The notes: generated by a model not told the origin, from the sequence alone. A DNA stretch of 49,977 nt from Tabrizicola sp. (GCF_016792905.1 NZ_JAEULP010000039.1:1-49977), one strand, 5' to 3'; positions 24,762 through 33,300 are shown, counted from the stretch's first letter. Program-made: numbers and translations.

Positions 24762-25964
24762 ATGCGGGTGGTGATCGTCGGGGCCGGGCAGGCGGGTGCG
24801 GCCCTGGCCGCGAAGCTGCGGGCCCTGGGGCATGACGGCGAGATCGTGATGCTGGGCGACGAGCCCGCGCCGCCCTACCAGCGCCCGCCGCTGTCGAAGG
24901 CCTATCTTCTGGGCGAGATGGAGGAAGACCGGCTCTGGCTGCGCGCGCCGGAGTTCTGGGCGGACAGCAACGTCGAGTTGCGGCTGGGGCAGGCGGTGAC
25001 GGCCATCGACCCGACCGCGAAGACCGTGACCGTGGGCGGCGAGGCGCTGGCCTATGACCATCTGGCGCTGACCACGGGGTCGACCCCGCGTCGGCTGCCC
25101 GCAGCCATCGGCGGGTCGCTGGAAGGCGTCTACACGGTGCGCACGCTGGCCGATGTCGATGCCATGCGGGGCGAGTTCCAGCCGGGCCGGAGGGTGATCA
25201 TCGTCGGCGGCGGCTATATCGGGCTGGAGGCGGCGGCGGTTGGCGCGAAACTGGGGCTGGAGGTCACGGTGCTGGAGATGGCGCCGCGCATCCTGCAACG
25301 GGTCGCGGCGCCCGAGACCTCGGATTATGTCCGGGCGCTGCATCAGTCGCACGGGGTGAAGGTGCTTGAATCCACCGGGCTTGACCGGCTGGTCGGGGAT
25401 GACCGTGTCGAGGGGGCGCTGTTGAAGGACGGGCGCCAGATCCCGGCGGATTTCGTGATCGTCGGCGTGGGGATCACCCCCAACACCCATCTGGCCGACG
25501 AGGCGGGGCTGGAGATCGACAACGGCATCGCGACCGACGAGCTGGGCCGGACCTCGGACCCGGCGATCTGGTCGGCGGGGGATTGCGCGTCCTTCCCGTG
25601 GAGGGGTGGACGCATCCGGCTGGAATCGGTCGGCAATGCCATCGACCAGGCGGAAGCGGTGGCGGCGAACATCCTGGGTGCCGGGGCCGCCTATGAGGCG
25701 AAGCCGTGGTTCTGGTCGGACCAGTATGACCTGAAGTTGCAGATCGCAGGGCTGAACATGGGCTACGACCGGATCGTCACCCGGAGGGGCGAGGGCGATG
25801 TGGCAAGCTTCTGGTACTATCGCGGGGCGGACCTGTTGGCAGTGGATTCGATGAATGACAGCCGGGCCTACATGGTGGGCAAGCGGCTGATCGAGATGGG
25901 CAAGAGCCCGGTGCCCGAGGTGATCGAGACGGCGGCGGACCTGAAGCCCTTGCTCAAGGGCTGA
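24762..25964 (+). CDS. NAD(P)H-dependent ferredoxin reductase (FAD)
   Basis: A 400-aa flavoprotein of the putidaredoxin/rhodocoxin reductase family, passing electrons from NADH to a [2Fe-2S] ferredoxin. It has the FAD dinucleotide loop IVGAGQAGAALA (5-16), RPPLSKAYL, the NAD loop VIIVGGGYIGLEAA, and the FAD-binding WSAGDCA followed by the C-terminal reductase domain with WFWSDQYDLKLQIAG. No ferredoxin or cytochrome P450 gene is adjacent, so its partner is elsewhere. Confidence 0.9.
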   Translation: MRVVIVGAGQAGAALAAKLRALGHDGEIVMLGDEPAPPYQRPPLSKAYLLGEMEEDRLWLRAPEFWADSNVELRLGQAVTAIDPTAKTVTVGGEALAYDHLALTTGSTPRRLPAAIGGSLEGVYTVRTLADVDAMRGEFQPGRRVIIVGGGYIGLEAAAVGAKLGLEVTVLEMAPRILQRVAAPETSDYVRALHQSHGVKVLESTGLDRLVGDDRVEGALLKDGRQIPADFVIVGVGITPNTHLADEAGLEIDNGIATDELGRTSDPAIWSAGDCASFPWRGGRIRLESVGNAIDQAEAVAANILGAGAAYEAKPWFWSDQYDLKLQIAGLNMGYDRIVTRRGEGDVASFWYYRGADLLAVDSMNDSRAYMVGKRLIEMGKSPVPEVIETAADLKPLLKG

Positions 25965-25981
25965 AGCCCCCTCACCCCCGA

Positions 25982-26006
25982 CCCCTCTCCCCAGGTGGGA
26001 GAGGGG
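25982..26006. terminator. Hairpin after the ferredoxin reductase gene
   Basis: Perfect 10-bp stem CCCCTCTCCC/GGGAGAGGGG with loop CAGGT, 18 nt after the stop. The surrounding CTCACCCCCGACCCCTCTCC wording is of the intergenic-repeat type found in many genomes, so it may be both terminator and dispersed repeat. No T run follows. Confidence 0.5.
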
Positions 26007-26026
26007 AGTGACCCCCCGGAGCGGAC

Positions 26027-26587
26027 ATGCGGATCATTGGTGGCAGCCGTCGCGGGTTGAAGCTGGTTGAGGTCGGCGAAGGGGATGCGGCAGCGCATTT
26101 GCGACCGACCTCGGACCGGGTGCGCGAGGCGGTGTTCAATCTTCTGGTAAACAGCCAGGGGTTCGATCTTTCGGGCGTGCGCGTGCTGGACCTGTTCGCC
26201 GGAACCGGAGCGCTGGGGCTGGAGGCGCTGAGCCGCGGGGCCGCGCAGGCGACCTTCGTGGATGATGGTGCGAAGGCGCTGGCTTTGATCCGGGCCAATG
26301 TCGCGAAGATGCGGGCGGAAGGCGAGACGCTGGTTCTGAAGCAGGATGTCCGGCGGCTGGGGCCGAACCCGGGGGCGGTCCATGGGCTGGTGTTCCTCGA
26401 CCCACCCTACGGGAAGGGTTTGGGAGAGCTGGCGTTGGCGGCGGCGCTGAAAGGGGGCTGGCTCGCGCCGGATGCGTTGGTGGTCTGGGAGGAAGGCGGG
26501 GGTCCGGCGGTGCCGGAGGGTTTCCGTCAAGTCGACCAGCGCAGATATGGAGATACGATCGTGACCTTGTTGAGAGCCCCGGAATGA
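26027..26587 (+). CDS. rsmD: 16S rRNA (guanine(966)-N(2))-methyltransferase
   Basis: Methylates G966 of 16S rRNA using S-adenosylmethionine. The 186-aa product has the N-terminal MRIIGGSRRGLKL, the RPTSDRVREAVFN block, SAM motif I DLFAGTGALGLEALSRGA (about 57-74) and the catalytic DPPYG. Length and layout match RsmD. Its TGA overlaps the next ATG (ATGA), coupling it to the HAD gene. Confidence 0.95.
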   Translation: MRIIGGSRRGLKLVEVGEGDAAAHLRPTSDRVREAVFNLLVNSQGFDLSGVRVLDLFAGTGALGLEALSRGAAQATFVDDGAKALALIRANVAKMRAEGETLVLKQDVRRLGPNPGAVHGLVFLDPPYGKGLGELALAAALKGGWLAPDALVVWEEGGGPAVPEGFRQVDQRRYGDTIVTLLRAPE

Positions 26588-27246
26588 TCCGCCCCGAAGC
26601 CGTGCTCTTCGATTGCGACGGGGTGGTCGTCGACAGCGAGGGGCCGACATTCGCGCTGTTCCTGCAGGACCTTGCGCGCCATGGCCTGCCCCTGACCCTG
26701 CAGGAGTTCGAGGCGGATTTCGTGGGCGGCACCGTCGAGTTGGTGGCGCAGCGGGCGCGGGCGGCGGGGGCGCGGCTGCCCGAAGACTGGGTCGCGGATT
26801 TCTATCGCCGCATGTACGCGATGCTGGCCGGGGGCGTGCCGCTGGTCGAGGGGGTGGCGGGGGTGCTGGACCGGCTGGACCGGGCCGGGATTCCCTATGC
26901 CATGGGCTCGAACGGCTCGCTGGAGAAGATGGAGATCACCCTTGGCCAGCACGTGCTTGCGGGCCGGTTCCGGGCGGTCTTGTCCGGGCAGGGCATGGGG
27001 GCGCCGAAGCCTGCCCCGGATGTCTATCTTGCGGCGGCCGGGGCCTGTGGAGCGCGGCCCGGGGCCTGCGTGGTGATCGAGGACAGCGCCACCGGGGCGC
27101 GGGCGGGCCTGGCCGCCGGGATGCGGGTGCTGGGCTTTGCCGCGCACGGGCCCGAGACGGCGACCGCCCGGAGCCTGACGGCGCTGGGGGTGCCGCTGTT
27201 CCGGCGGATGGCGGATTTGCCGGGGCTTCTGGGGCTGGACGGGTGA
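26584..27246 (+). CDS. HAD family phosphatase
   Basis: A 220-aa beta-phosphoglucomutase-like HAD hydrolase. Motif I is DCDGVVVDSE with nucleophile Asp10 and acid Asp12. Motif II is GSNGS, motif III the Lys in APKPAPDVY, motif IV VIEDSATG. A helical cap domain occupies about 18-85. Substrate could be a sugar phosphate or phosphoglycolate; sequence alone does not decide. Coupled to rsmD by ATGA. A palindromic repeat begins right after its stop. Confidence 0.87.
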   Translation: MIRPEAVLFDCDGVVVDSEGPTFALFLQDLARHGLPLTLQEFEADFVGGTVELVAQRARAAGARLPEDWVADFYRRMYAMLAGGVPLVEGVAGVLDRLDRAGIPYAMGSNGSLEKMEITLGQHVLAGRFRAVLSGQGMGAPKPAPDVYLAAAGACGARPGACVVIEDSATGARAGLAAGMRVLGFAAHGPETATARSLTALGVPLFRRMADLPGLLGLDG

Positions 27247-27267
27247 AGGTGCGCTGTAGCGCACCCT
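27247..27267. repeat. Palindromic repeat of the GGTGCGC/CCCT type
   Basis: GGTGCGCT-GT-AGCGCACC (27248-27265) followed by CT, one base after the HAD stop codon and before the convergent recR gene. It shares the (A)AGGTGCGC ... CACCCT layout with the element at 31066-31091. Confidence 0.6.
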
Positions 27268-27276
27268 GGGACCGGG

Positions 27277-27873
27277 TCAGAGCTTCCGCCTAGCGCGCAG
27301 CGCGGCGCCGATGGTGCCGTCGTCGAGATAATCCAGCTCGCCCCCGATCGGAACGCCTTGCGCGAGGGTGGTGACCTGCGCCTGGGTGCCGGAGAGCGCG
27401 TCGGCGATGTAATGGGCGGTGGTCTGGCCATCGACCGTGGCGTTCAGCGCGAGGATGACCTCGCGGGTGCCTTCCTCGGCGACGCGGGCGACAAGGCGGG
27501 GGATGCCCAGCTCATCCGGGCCGATGGCATCCAGCGCGGAGAGCGTGCCGCCCAGCACATGATACCGGCCGCGGAAGGACTGGCCGCGTTCCATGGCCCA
27601 GAGGTCGGCCACATCCTCGACCACGCAGATCTCACCCGTGGCGCGGGCGGGGTTGGCGCAGATCGCACAGGTGTCCGAGGTGGAGATATTGCCGCAGATC
27701 CGGCAGTCCTTTGCGGCAAGCGCGACTTCGGCCAAGGCCTGCGCGAGGGGGGCCATCAGCTGCGCGCGTTTCTTCAGGAGGACCAGCACCGCGCGGCGGG
27801 CCGAGCGGGGACCGAGGCCGGGAAGCCGGGCCATCAGCTCGATCAGCGCCTCGATGCCTGTCTCGTCCGCCAT
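27277..27873 (-). CDS. recR: Recombination mediator RecR
   Basis: Works with RecF and RecO to load RecA on gapped DNA. The 198-aa product has an N-terminal helix-hairpin-helix ([11 protein letters not shown]), a Cys4 zinc finger (57, 60, 69, 72), a Toprim domain starting near ICVVED (82-87) and a C-terminal Walker-like segment. Length is standard. Last gene of dnaX-GNAT-ybaB-recR, 14 nt after ybaB. Confidence 0.96.
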   Translation of the reverse strand: MADETGIEALIELMARLPGLGPRSARRAVLVLLKKRAQLMAPLAQALAEVALAAKDCRICGNISTSDTCAICANPARATGEICVVEDVADLWAMERGQSFRGRYHVLGGTLSALDAIGPDELGIPRLVARVAEEGTREVILALNATVDGQTTAHYIADALSGTQAQVTTLAQGVPIGGELDYLDDGTIGAALRARRKL

Positions 27874-27887
27874 CCGCGGCAGCCCGG

Positions 27888-28232
27888 TCAGCCAGGCATG
27901 CCCATTCCGGGCGGGAGCCCGAGATCGTCGGCGATGCGGGCCATTTCGGCCTGGGCACGTTCGTTGCCGCGATCTTGCGCGTCGCGGATTGCAGCGATGA
28001 TCAGGTCTTCGACCACTTCCTTCTGCGCAGGGTCGAGAAGGCTTGGGTCGATGTCGAGCCCGGTGACGATGCCCTTGGCAGTCGCCCGTGCCTTCACCGC
28101 GCCGCCGCCCGCTTCGCCGAGCACCACGATGCGGGCAAGTTCCTCTTGCAGCGCGGCCAGCTTGCCTTGCATTTCCTGTGCGGCCTTCACCATCTTGGTC
28201 ATGTCGCCAAGCGCACCCAAACCCTTCAGCAT
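27888..28232 (-). CDS. ybaB: YbaB/EbfC family nucleoid-associated protein
   Basis: A 114-aa small DNA-binding protein. The start [32 protein letters not shown] (split as helix 1) and the VKARATAKG core are diagnostic. Members form tweezer-shaped dimers on DNA. ATG 28232 follows AAAGGAATGG; longer in-frame extension is a shadow. It sits between dnaX and recR, its usual place across bacteria. The role in recombination or replication is not settled. Confidence 0.93.
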   Translation of the reverse strand: MLKGLGALGDMTKMVKAAQEMQGKLAALQEELARIVVLGEAGGGAVKARATAKGIVTGLDIDPSLLDPAQKEVVEDLIIAAIRDAQDRGNERAQAEMARIADDLGLPPGMGMPG

Positions 28233-28305
28233 GCCGCCATTCCTTTGTTCAACCGGGACACAGATCGTAGCTGCCAAATAGGGGGATGACCAGTGAAGCG
28301 CAAGC

Positions 28306-28770
28306 TTACGGCGTGGCGCGGAACAGCATTCGGCGGGGGAAGAAGCCTGCGGCGCGGAAGAAGGCCTGGGCTTGGGTGTTGGCCTCCCAGGTGTCGAGGA
28401 GGATTTCGTCGACCTTGAGTTCGCGGGCGAGGTCTTTCGCGGCCCCAAGCAGCGCGCGGCCCTGGCCCTGGCGGCGGGCTTCCGGCGCAACGGCGATGTG
28501 GTCGATCATCAGGCGGCGAATGGCGGGCGAAAAGATCGACGCCTCGCGGGTTTGCAGCTGGCAGAGGGCATAGCCGGTCGCGGGGTCGCCGGTCAGGAAG
28601 GCGGTGCAGGCGGGGTCGGACAGGCGGTCGGCGAAATATGCGGTCAGGGATTGGGGGGCGGGGTTCGGGAAGAAGGCTTCGGGGTAATGCGCGGCGTGCC
28701 AGCCCTGAACATGGGCGTTCAGGCGCGCCAGCGTGGCCGCGTCCTCGGGTCCGGCGCGGCGGGGCGTCAT
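28306..28770 (-). CDS. GNAT family N-acetyltransferase
   Basis: A 154-aa acetyltransferase. The acetyl-CoA loop is AVAPEARRQGQGRALL, followed by LDTWEANTQAQAFFRAAGF, the usual C-terminal GNAT motif. Substrate is not predictable. Its ATG overlaps the dnaX stop as ATGA, so it has been inserted between dnaX and ybaB and is translationally coupled to dnaX. The two usually stand next to each other in other genomes. Confidence 0.85.
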   Translation of the reverse strand: MTPRRAGPEDAATLARLNAHVQGWHAAHYPEAFFPNPAPQSLTAYFADRLSDPACTAFLTGDPATGYALCQLQTREASIFSPAIRRLMIDHIAVAPEARRQGQGRALLGAAKDLARELKVDEILLDTWEANTQAQAFFRAAGFFPRRMLFRATP

Positions 28771-30518
28771 TCCTCGAACGGGTCCCAGTCTTCGTCGGCT
28801 TCGGGTTCGGCCAGCGGCAGGGCGGCTTCGGCTGCCTCGGCGGTGATCGCCTCGGGGGAGCGGACGTCGGAGATCTGCGCTCCGGGGAAGGCGCTGAGGA
28901 TCGCCTGGACAAGCGGGTTTTCGGCGGCCTCGGCGCGGGCGGCGGTCAAGGCGCTGTCGCGGGTTTCGGCGATGGTGGGCTGGCCGCCGGAGCCGACGAC
29001 CGAGACGCCCCAGCGGGCGCCGGTCCAGCCCTGCAGGCGCTGGCCAAGCCGGGAGGCGAGGTCGGGTTTCGCGCCGGGGGCGGGTTCGAACTCGATCCGG
29101 CCGGGGGCGTATCGGGCAAGGCGGAGGCCGGTCTCGACCTCGTTCAGAAGCAGCATGTCGCGCTTCTGGCGGATCAGCTCGATCACCTGGTCGAAGCTGG
29201 CGTAGACCTGGAGCTGGCCTTCGGCAAGGACCGGGGCTGCTGCGGTCATCACCGGGCCGCGGCTGGGCGCGGAATGGACGGGCGCGAGGCGGGGGCTGTG
29301 GACGGTGCCGCCGCCCGCCGGGGCGCCGCCGGGGATACCGCCGCCGGAGGGCGGACGGGGGGTGTCGGAAAGCTTCTTCACCAGCGTTTCGGGGTCGGGC
29401 AGGTCGGCGACATGGGTCAGGCGGATCACGGCCATCTCGGCGGCCATCATCGCGTTCGGGGCGAGCGAAACCTCTTCGATCGCCTTCAGCAGCATCTGCC
29501 ACATCCGCGTCAGGGCGCGCATCGGCAGGCGGGCGGCCATGTCCTGACCGCGCGTCTGTTCGTCGGGTGGGGTGGTCGGGTCCTCGGCAGCGGCGGGGTT
29601 GATCTTGATGACCGAGATCCAGTGGGTGATCTCGGCCAGGTCGCGCAGGACCGCCATCGGATCGGCACCGTCGGCATACTGGGCGGAAAGCTCGGCAAGT
29701 GCCGCAGCGGCGTCGCCCTGCATGATCAGGTTGAACAGGTCGAGCGTGCGGCCCCGGTCGGCGAGGCCCAGCATGGCGCGGACCTGGTCGCCGGTGGTTT
29801 CGCCCGCGCCGTGGGCGATGGCCTGGTCCATCAGGCTCATCGCGTCGCGGACCGAACCTTCGGCGGCGCGGGTGATCAGGGCGAAGGCATCCGGCGCCAG
29901 TTTCGCGCCTTCGAGGTCGGCCACCTTGGCGAGGTGGGCCATCATCACCTCGGGTTCGATCCGTTTCAGGTCGAAGCGCTGGCAGCGCGACAGGACGGTG
30001 ACGGGAACCTTGCGGATTTCGGTGGTCGCCATGATGAACTTCGTATGCGACCGCGGCTCTTCCAGAGTCTTCAGCAGCGCGTTGAACGCGCTGAGTGACA
30101 GCATGTGGACTTCGTCAATGATGAAGATCTTGAACCGTCCCTCGGCGGGTCGGGTGTTCGCCATCACATTCAGTTCGCGGATGTTGTCGACACCGGTGGA
30201 TGACGCAGCGTCAATTTCCAGCACGTCGAAGAACCGGCCCTCCGTGATCCCCACGCAGGGTTTGCAAACCCCGCAGGGCTCGGTCGTGGGGCCACCATTG
30301 CCATCGGGGCCGACGCAGTTCAGGCCCTTGGCGATGATGCGGGCGGTGGTGGTCTTGCCGACCCCGCGGACGCCGGTCATCACGAAGGCATGGGCGATCC
30401 GGTCGGCGGCGAAGGCGTTCTTCAGGGTGCGCACCATCGCCTCTTGCCCGATCAGGTCGGCAAAGGTCTGCGGGCGGTACTTGCGGGCAAGGACCTGGTA
30501 GGCTTTCTCGTCGGACAT
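28767..30518 (-). CDS. dnaX: DNA polymerase III subunits gamma/tau
   Basis: Clamp-loader ATPase. The 583-aa product has Walker A GVRGVGKT (49-56), a zinc site (Cys68, 82, 85, 88), IIDEVHMLS, and the sensor motif LSRCQRFDLKRI. These make the AAA+ part (1-370), and an extended tau-like C-terminus (about 390-583) follows a Pro/Gly-rich linker. No slippery A-run is evident, so one tau-length product is expected. The ATG at 30516-30518 follows GAGGG. The open frame reaches further upstream without signal of coding. Confidence 0.95.
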   Translation of the reverse strand: MSDEKAYQVLARKYRPQTFADLIGQEAMVRTLKNAFAADRIAHAFVMTGVRGVGKTTTARIIAKGLNCVGPDGNGGPTTEPCGVCKPCVGITEGRFFDVLEIDAASSTGVDNIRELNVMANTRPAEGRFKIFIIDEVHMLSLSAFNALLKTLEEPRSHTKFIMATTEIRKVPVTVLSRCQRFDLKRIEPEVMMAHLAKVADLEGAKLAPDAFALITRAAEGSVRDAMSLMDQAIAHGAGETTGDQVRAMLGLADRGRTLDLFNLIMQGDAAAALAELSAQYADGADPMAVLRDLAEITHWISVIKINPAAAEDPTTPPDEQTRGQDMAARLPMRALTRMWQMLLKAIEEVSLAPNAMMAAEMAVIRLTHVADLPDPETLVKKLSDTPRPPSGGGIPGGAPAGGGTVHSPRLAPVHSAPSRGPVMTAAAPVLAEGQLQVYASFDQVIELIRQKRDMLLLNEVETGLRLARYAPGRIEFEPAPGAKPDLASRLGQRLQGWTGARWGVSVVGSGGQPTIAETRDSALTAARAEAAENPLVQAILSAFPGAQISDVRSPEAITAEAAEAALPLAEPEADEDWDPFEE

Positions 30519-30586
30519 GGAACCCTCGTGACTCGGGGGCCAGACTAGGGCGCGGGGGGCGGAAGGTCCACCGGGAAGGGTGTTCG

Positions 30587-31078
30587 ATGGTGATTGCGGA
30601 ACTGCCGGTGGGCGGAGGCGTGCTCGGGATCGGGCCGATGCCGGGACGGGGTGGCGCTTATGCCCGAGAGCTGGCCGAGGTGCTGGCTTGGGGGCCGGAG
30701 TTGGCGTTGACGATGACGACGGCAGCGGAACTGGCGGCGAAAGGGGCGGAGGGGCTGCCGGTTGATCTGGGCGATGCGGGGGTGGAGTGGCTGCATCTGC
30801 CGATTGCCGATTTTGGCGTGCCGTCAGGGGAGACGCTGGCCGCGTGGCCCGCAGCCTCGGTCCAGGCGCGGGAGGTGCTGGCGGCGGGCGGCAAGGTCTG
30901 GGTGCATTGCATGGGGGGGTGTGGCCGGTCGGGAACGGCGGCGCTGCGGCTGATGGTCGAGGCGGGGGAGGAGCCGGGTGCCGCGCTGGCGCGGTTGCGC
31001 GCGGTCCGGCCATGTGCGGTCGAGACGCCGGAGCAGTTTGCTTGGGCGGCGACGGGTGCAAAGGGAAGGTGCGCCTGA
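30587..31078 (+). CDS. Dual-specificity/tyrosine phosphatase-like protein
   Basis: A 163-aa cysteine phosphatase. The P-loop HCMGGCGRSG (His107, Cys108, Arg114) fits the HCx5R signature, and Asp75 in IADFGVPS is placed as the general acid. The overall layout resembles small bacterial dual-specificity phosphatases. Substrate unknown, and it could act on phosphoprotein or a phosphorylated small molecule. Divergent from dnaX, and its last codons are formed by the palindromic repeat that follows. Confidence 0.85.
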   Translation: MVIAELPVGGGVLGIGPMPGRGGAYARELAEVLAWGPELALTMTTAAELAAKGAEGLPVDLGDAGVEWLHLPIADFGVPSGETLAAWPAASVQAREVLAAGGKVWVHCMGGCGRSGTAALRLMVEAGEEPGAALARLRAVRPCAVETPEQFAWAATGAKGRCA

Positions 31079-31091
31079 AGGCACACCCTAC
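31066..31091. repeat. Palindromic repeat spanning two stop codons
   Basis: AAGGTGCGCCTGAAGGCACACCCTAC overlaps the TGA of the phosphatase gene (31076-31078) and the TAG of the convergent tetR gene (31088-31090). It is an imperfect relative of the element at 27247. Confidence 0.55.
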
Positions 31092-31651
31092 ATCGTGGGG
31101 CCGTAGAGACGGGCGGGCAGGCCGCGCAGGACGTCGGACTTGCGGCGGGTGCGGGCGAGGGTCCAGCTGCCCTGGAAGCCGATGATGAAGGTCTCGGCAG
31201 CGTCCTGGGCGGTTTCGGGGGGCATTCCCAGCCCTTCGCCGTAGCGGGCGGCGGCGGCGATGATGCGGTCGAGGGATCGTTCGGCCTGGGCGCGGAAGCG
31301 GTCATGGTCGGGGCCTTCGAACAACAGGCCGAAGATCGGGCAGGCGTCGGCGCTGTTCAGGATGTCGAAGAGCTTGGCCATCTTGTAGCAGAAGGTCGTG
31401 ATCCCCTGCCGCCAGTCCGGCGCAGCGCGAAAGCTGTCGTCGATCACCCGGATGATTTCCGAGGCGGTCCAGTCCGCGGCAGCGCAGGCGAGGTCGGCCT
31501 TGCCGTCCGGGAAGTGGTGGTAGAGCGAGCCCTTGGGAACCCCTGCCTCGGTCAGGATCTCGGTCAGCCCGGTGCCGTCATAGCCGCGCTGGCGGAACAG
31601 CCGGGTGGCGGCAAGGACCAGGCGGTCGCGGGTGGTGGGCTCTTCGGTCAT
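31088..31651 (-). CDS. TetR family regulator (LmrA/YxaF-like)
   Basis: A 187-aa repressor. The N-terminal helix-turn-helix region TEILTEAGVPKGSLYHHFPDGKADL (about 29-53) is of the LmrA/YxaF type, and the C-terminal ligand domain includes CPIFGLLFEG. It is divergent from a hydrolase gene, and the gap holds two TAGACC dyads that are the expected operators. ATG 31651 is taken; GTG 31654 just before is equally possible because neither has a strong ribosome site. The inducer is unknown. Confidence 0.9.
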   Translation of the reverse strand: MTEEPTTRDRLVLAATRLFRQRGYDGTGLTEILTEAGVPKGSLYHHFPDGKADLACAAADWTASEIIRVIDDSFRAAPDWRQGITTFCYKMAKLFDILNSADACPIFGLLFEGPDHDRFRAQAERSLDRIIAAAARYGEGLGMPPETAQDAAETFIIGFQGSWTLARTRRKSDVLRGLPARLYGPTM

Positions 31652-31689
31652 CACTTCAACATAGGGAAAGCCCTGCTTGGGGAAAAGAC

Positions 31690-31731
31690 TAGACCGATTG
31701 GTCTAATCATGCTACTAGACCAATCGGTCTA
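31690..31731. promoter_or_regulatory. Double TetR operator
   Basis: TAGACCGATTGGTCTA (31690-31705) and its exact reverse complement TAGACCAATCGGTCTA (31716-31731) have centres 26 bp apart. Each is a perfect dyad with 6-bp arms and a 4-nt centre, matching the known LmrA/YxaF-type operator form. They lie between the divergent tetR and hydrolase genes, so the repressor probably controls both. Confidence 0.88.
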
Positions 31732-31748
31732 ACGAGCGGAGCCGGACG

Positions 31749-32618
31749 ATGCTGGATGCAACGAGTGCGGTGCGTGGCGTGGACGGCGAGGACCTGGACA
31801 TCCGCAGCGAGGGCGCGCTGTTGCGCGGGCGCCTGGTGCGGCCCAGGGGCACGCCTCGGGCGGCGCTGGTGCTGCACGGCGCGACGGGTGCCCCGGCCCG
31901 ATACTACCGGGGCTTCGCCGAATGGGCAGCGGCCGAGCGTGACATGGCGGTGTTGACCTATGACTACCGGGATTTCGGCGCCTCGCTGCGCCGACCGATG
32001 CGGGGGGCAAGGGCAACGCTGGCAGACTGGGGGCGGCATGACCAGAACGCCGCGCTTGCCACGTTGGCACGGATGTATCCGGACACGCCGCTCTGGGTGC
32101 TGGGCCATTCGGTCGGCGGGTTGTGGCTGGGCTGGCACGAGGCGATGGGCCGGGTCAGCCGCGCGATCACCGTCGGCTCGGGGCTGACGCATGTGACGGA
32201 CCATCCGCTGCGCTACCGCTGGAAGGCGCGGGTTTTCTGGTCGCCGCCGGTGCGCCTGGCCGCGAAGGTCGCGGGCTATCTGCCCGGGCAGCTGGTTGGG
32301 CTGGGCGCCGACCTGCCGCGCGGCGTTTATGAGGACTGGCGGCGCTGGTGCCTGGCGCGGGGCTGGCATCTGTCGGATGTGGGGCGGACGCTTCCCCTTC
32401 CCGATCCGGCGCGGGTGACGGCCCGACTGCGGATGATCGCGGTGGCGGATGACGATCTGGTGCCGCCGACTGCGGTCTGGCGCGCGCGGGCCCTGTATCC
32501 CGAGGCGATGAAGGAGCAGAAGGTGCTGCGGCCGGAGGATTTCGGGCTGGAGCGGATCGGGCATATCCCGCCCTTTACCCGGCGCAATGCGGTCCTGTGG
32601 CCGGCGATCCTGGACTGA
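31749..32618 (+). CDS. Alpha/beta hydrolase under TetR control
   Basis: A 289-aa hydrolase. The nucleophile elbow is GHSVGG with Ser121; VLHGATG near 42-48 gives the oxyanion region. Asp in ADDDLVPP and His in IGHIPPF complete a likely triad. It resembles YheT-like or serine-aminopeptidase-type hydrolases. Substrate is not evident. The two operators directly upstream suggest it is the induced target of the divergent TetR. Confidence 0.87.
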   Translation: MLDATSAVRGVDGEDLDIRSEGALLRGRLVRPRGTPRAALVLHGATGAPARYYRGFAEWAAAERDMAVLTYDYRDFGASLRRPMRGARATLADWGRHDQNAALATLARMYPDTPLWVLGHSVGGLWLGWHEAMGRVSRAITVGSGLTHVTDHPLRYRWKARVFWSPPVRLAAKVAGYLPGQLVGLGADLPRGVYEDWRRWCLARGWHLSDVGRTLPLPDPARVTARLRMIAVADDDLVPPTAVWRARALYPEAMKEQKVLRPEDFGLERIGHIPPFTRRNAVLWPAILD

Positions 32619-33176
32619 TCAGCGCATCAGGTCGGCTTCGGTCCAGCCGAGACGGGCCATGTCTTCGCTGCGGGCTGCTGCATCGTCGCCGACGATGAAC
32701 TCGTCGAGTTGCGGCGGCTTGACCGGCGTGGCGGAAAGGAGCCCGTGGACCTGGCCGCGGTGGTGGGTCTGGTGCTGGAACAGATGCGACAGGACGTCGT
32801 CGCGCCGGTCGTGCTGGACCCGCTCGCCCCGGTCGATGGCGACGATTTCGGCCAGGGTTTCCGACGTGAGGCCGTCGACTTGGGCGATGAGGGCAAGGTC
32901 GGTATCGGCCTGCCAGGCCGTGAGGGTCGGCAGGTCGGGGCAGAAGGTCGCCTCGTCCAGCAGGGCGCGGTCGAGAGCGCGGCCGAGAAGCGCGTTCAGG
33001 TAGAAGCGGTCGACCATGAGCATGTGGTTCAGCGTGGCCTGGATCGTGCCGAAGAAGGCAGGGCGGGGCGCGGTCAGGTCGGCAGGGTCAAGGCCGGCGC
33101 AGGCGCGGTGCAGGCGGGCATTCGCAAGCCGGTTGGCCTGGGCGAGCTTGCGGAAGGTGCGCTGGGCGTCAGTCAT
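32619..33176 (-). CDS. DinB family protein
   Basis: A 185-aa four-helix-bundle protein of the DinB/YfiT-like metalloenzyme family. The His ligands are His51 in LNHMLMVDRFY and His135/His139 in HLFQHQTHHRGQVH. Many members are thiol-dependent S-transferases, but the substrate cannot be told here. The ATG lacks a clear ribosome site, and 28 nt separate it from the SRP RNA gene on the same strand. It is not the polymerase DinB. Confidence 0.85.
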   Translation of the reverse strand: MTDAQRTFRKLAQANRLANARLHRACAGLDPADLTAPRPAFFGTIQATLNHMLMVDRFYLNALLGRALDRALLDEATFCPDLPTLTAWQADTDLALIAQVDGLTSETLAEIVAIDRGERVQHDRRDDVLSHLFQHQTHHRGQVHGLLSATPVKPPQLDEFIVGDDAAARSEDMARLGWTEADLMR

Positions 33177-33204
33177 CGCGAAAGCCGACAGGATGGGGAA
33201 AGGT

Positions 33205-33300
33205 GAGAGGCTGGACAACGACCCAAACGGATCTCGTTACGGCTGCTTCCTTCCGGACCTGACCGGGTTGGCGAGGCGCCTGCCCGCGCCAACCTCTCGC
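33205..33300 (-). ncRNA. ffs: Signal recognition particle RNA (small, 4.5S type)
   Basis: The minus strand carries the invariant SRP domain IV core GGTCAGGTCCGG ... GGAAGCAGCC (reverse complement of 33241-33267). The ends pair: minus-strand GAGAGGTTGG (33289-33298) with CCAGCCTCTC (33205-33214). This gives about 96 nt, right for a bacterial small SRP RNA. The ends are placed from base pairing and may be off by a few bases. Binds Ffh for membrane targeting. The same strand leads toward dnaX, as in the classical scr-dnaX-recR order, but four genes intervene. Confidence 0.93.
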
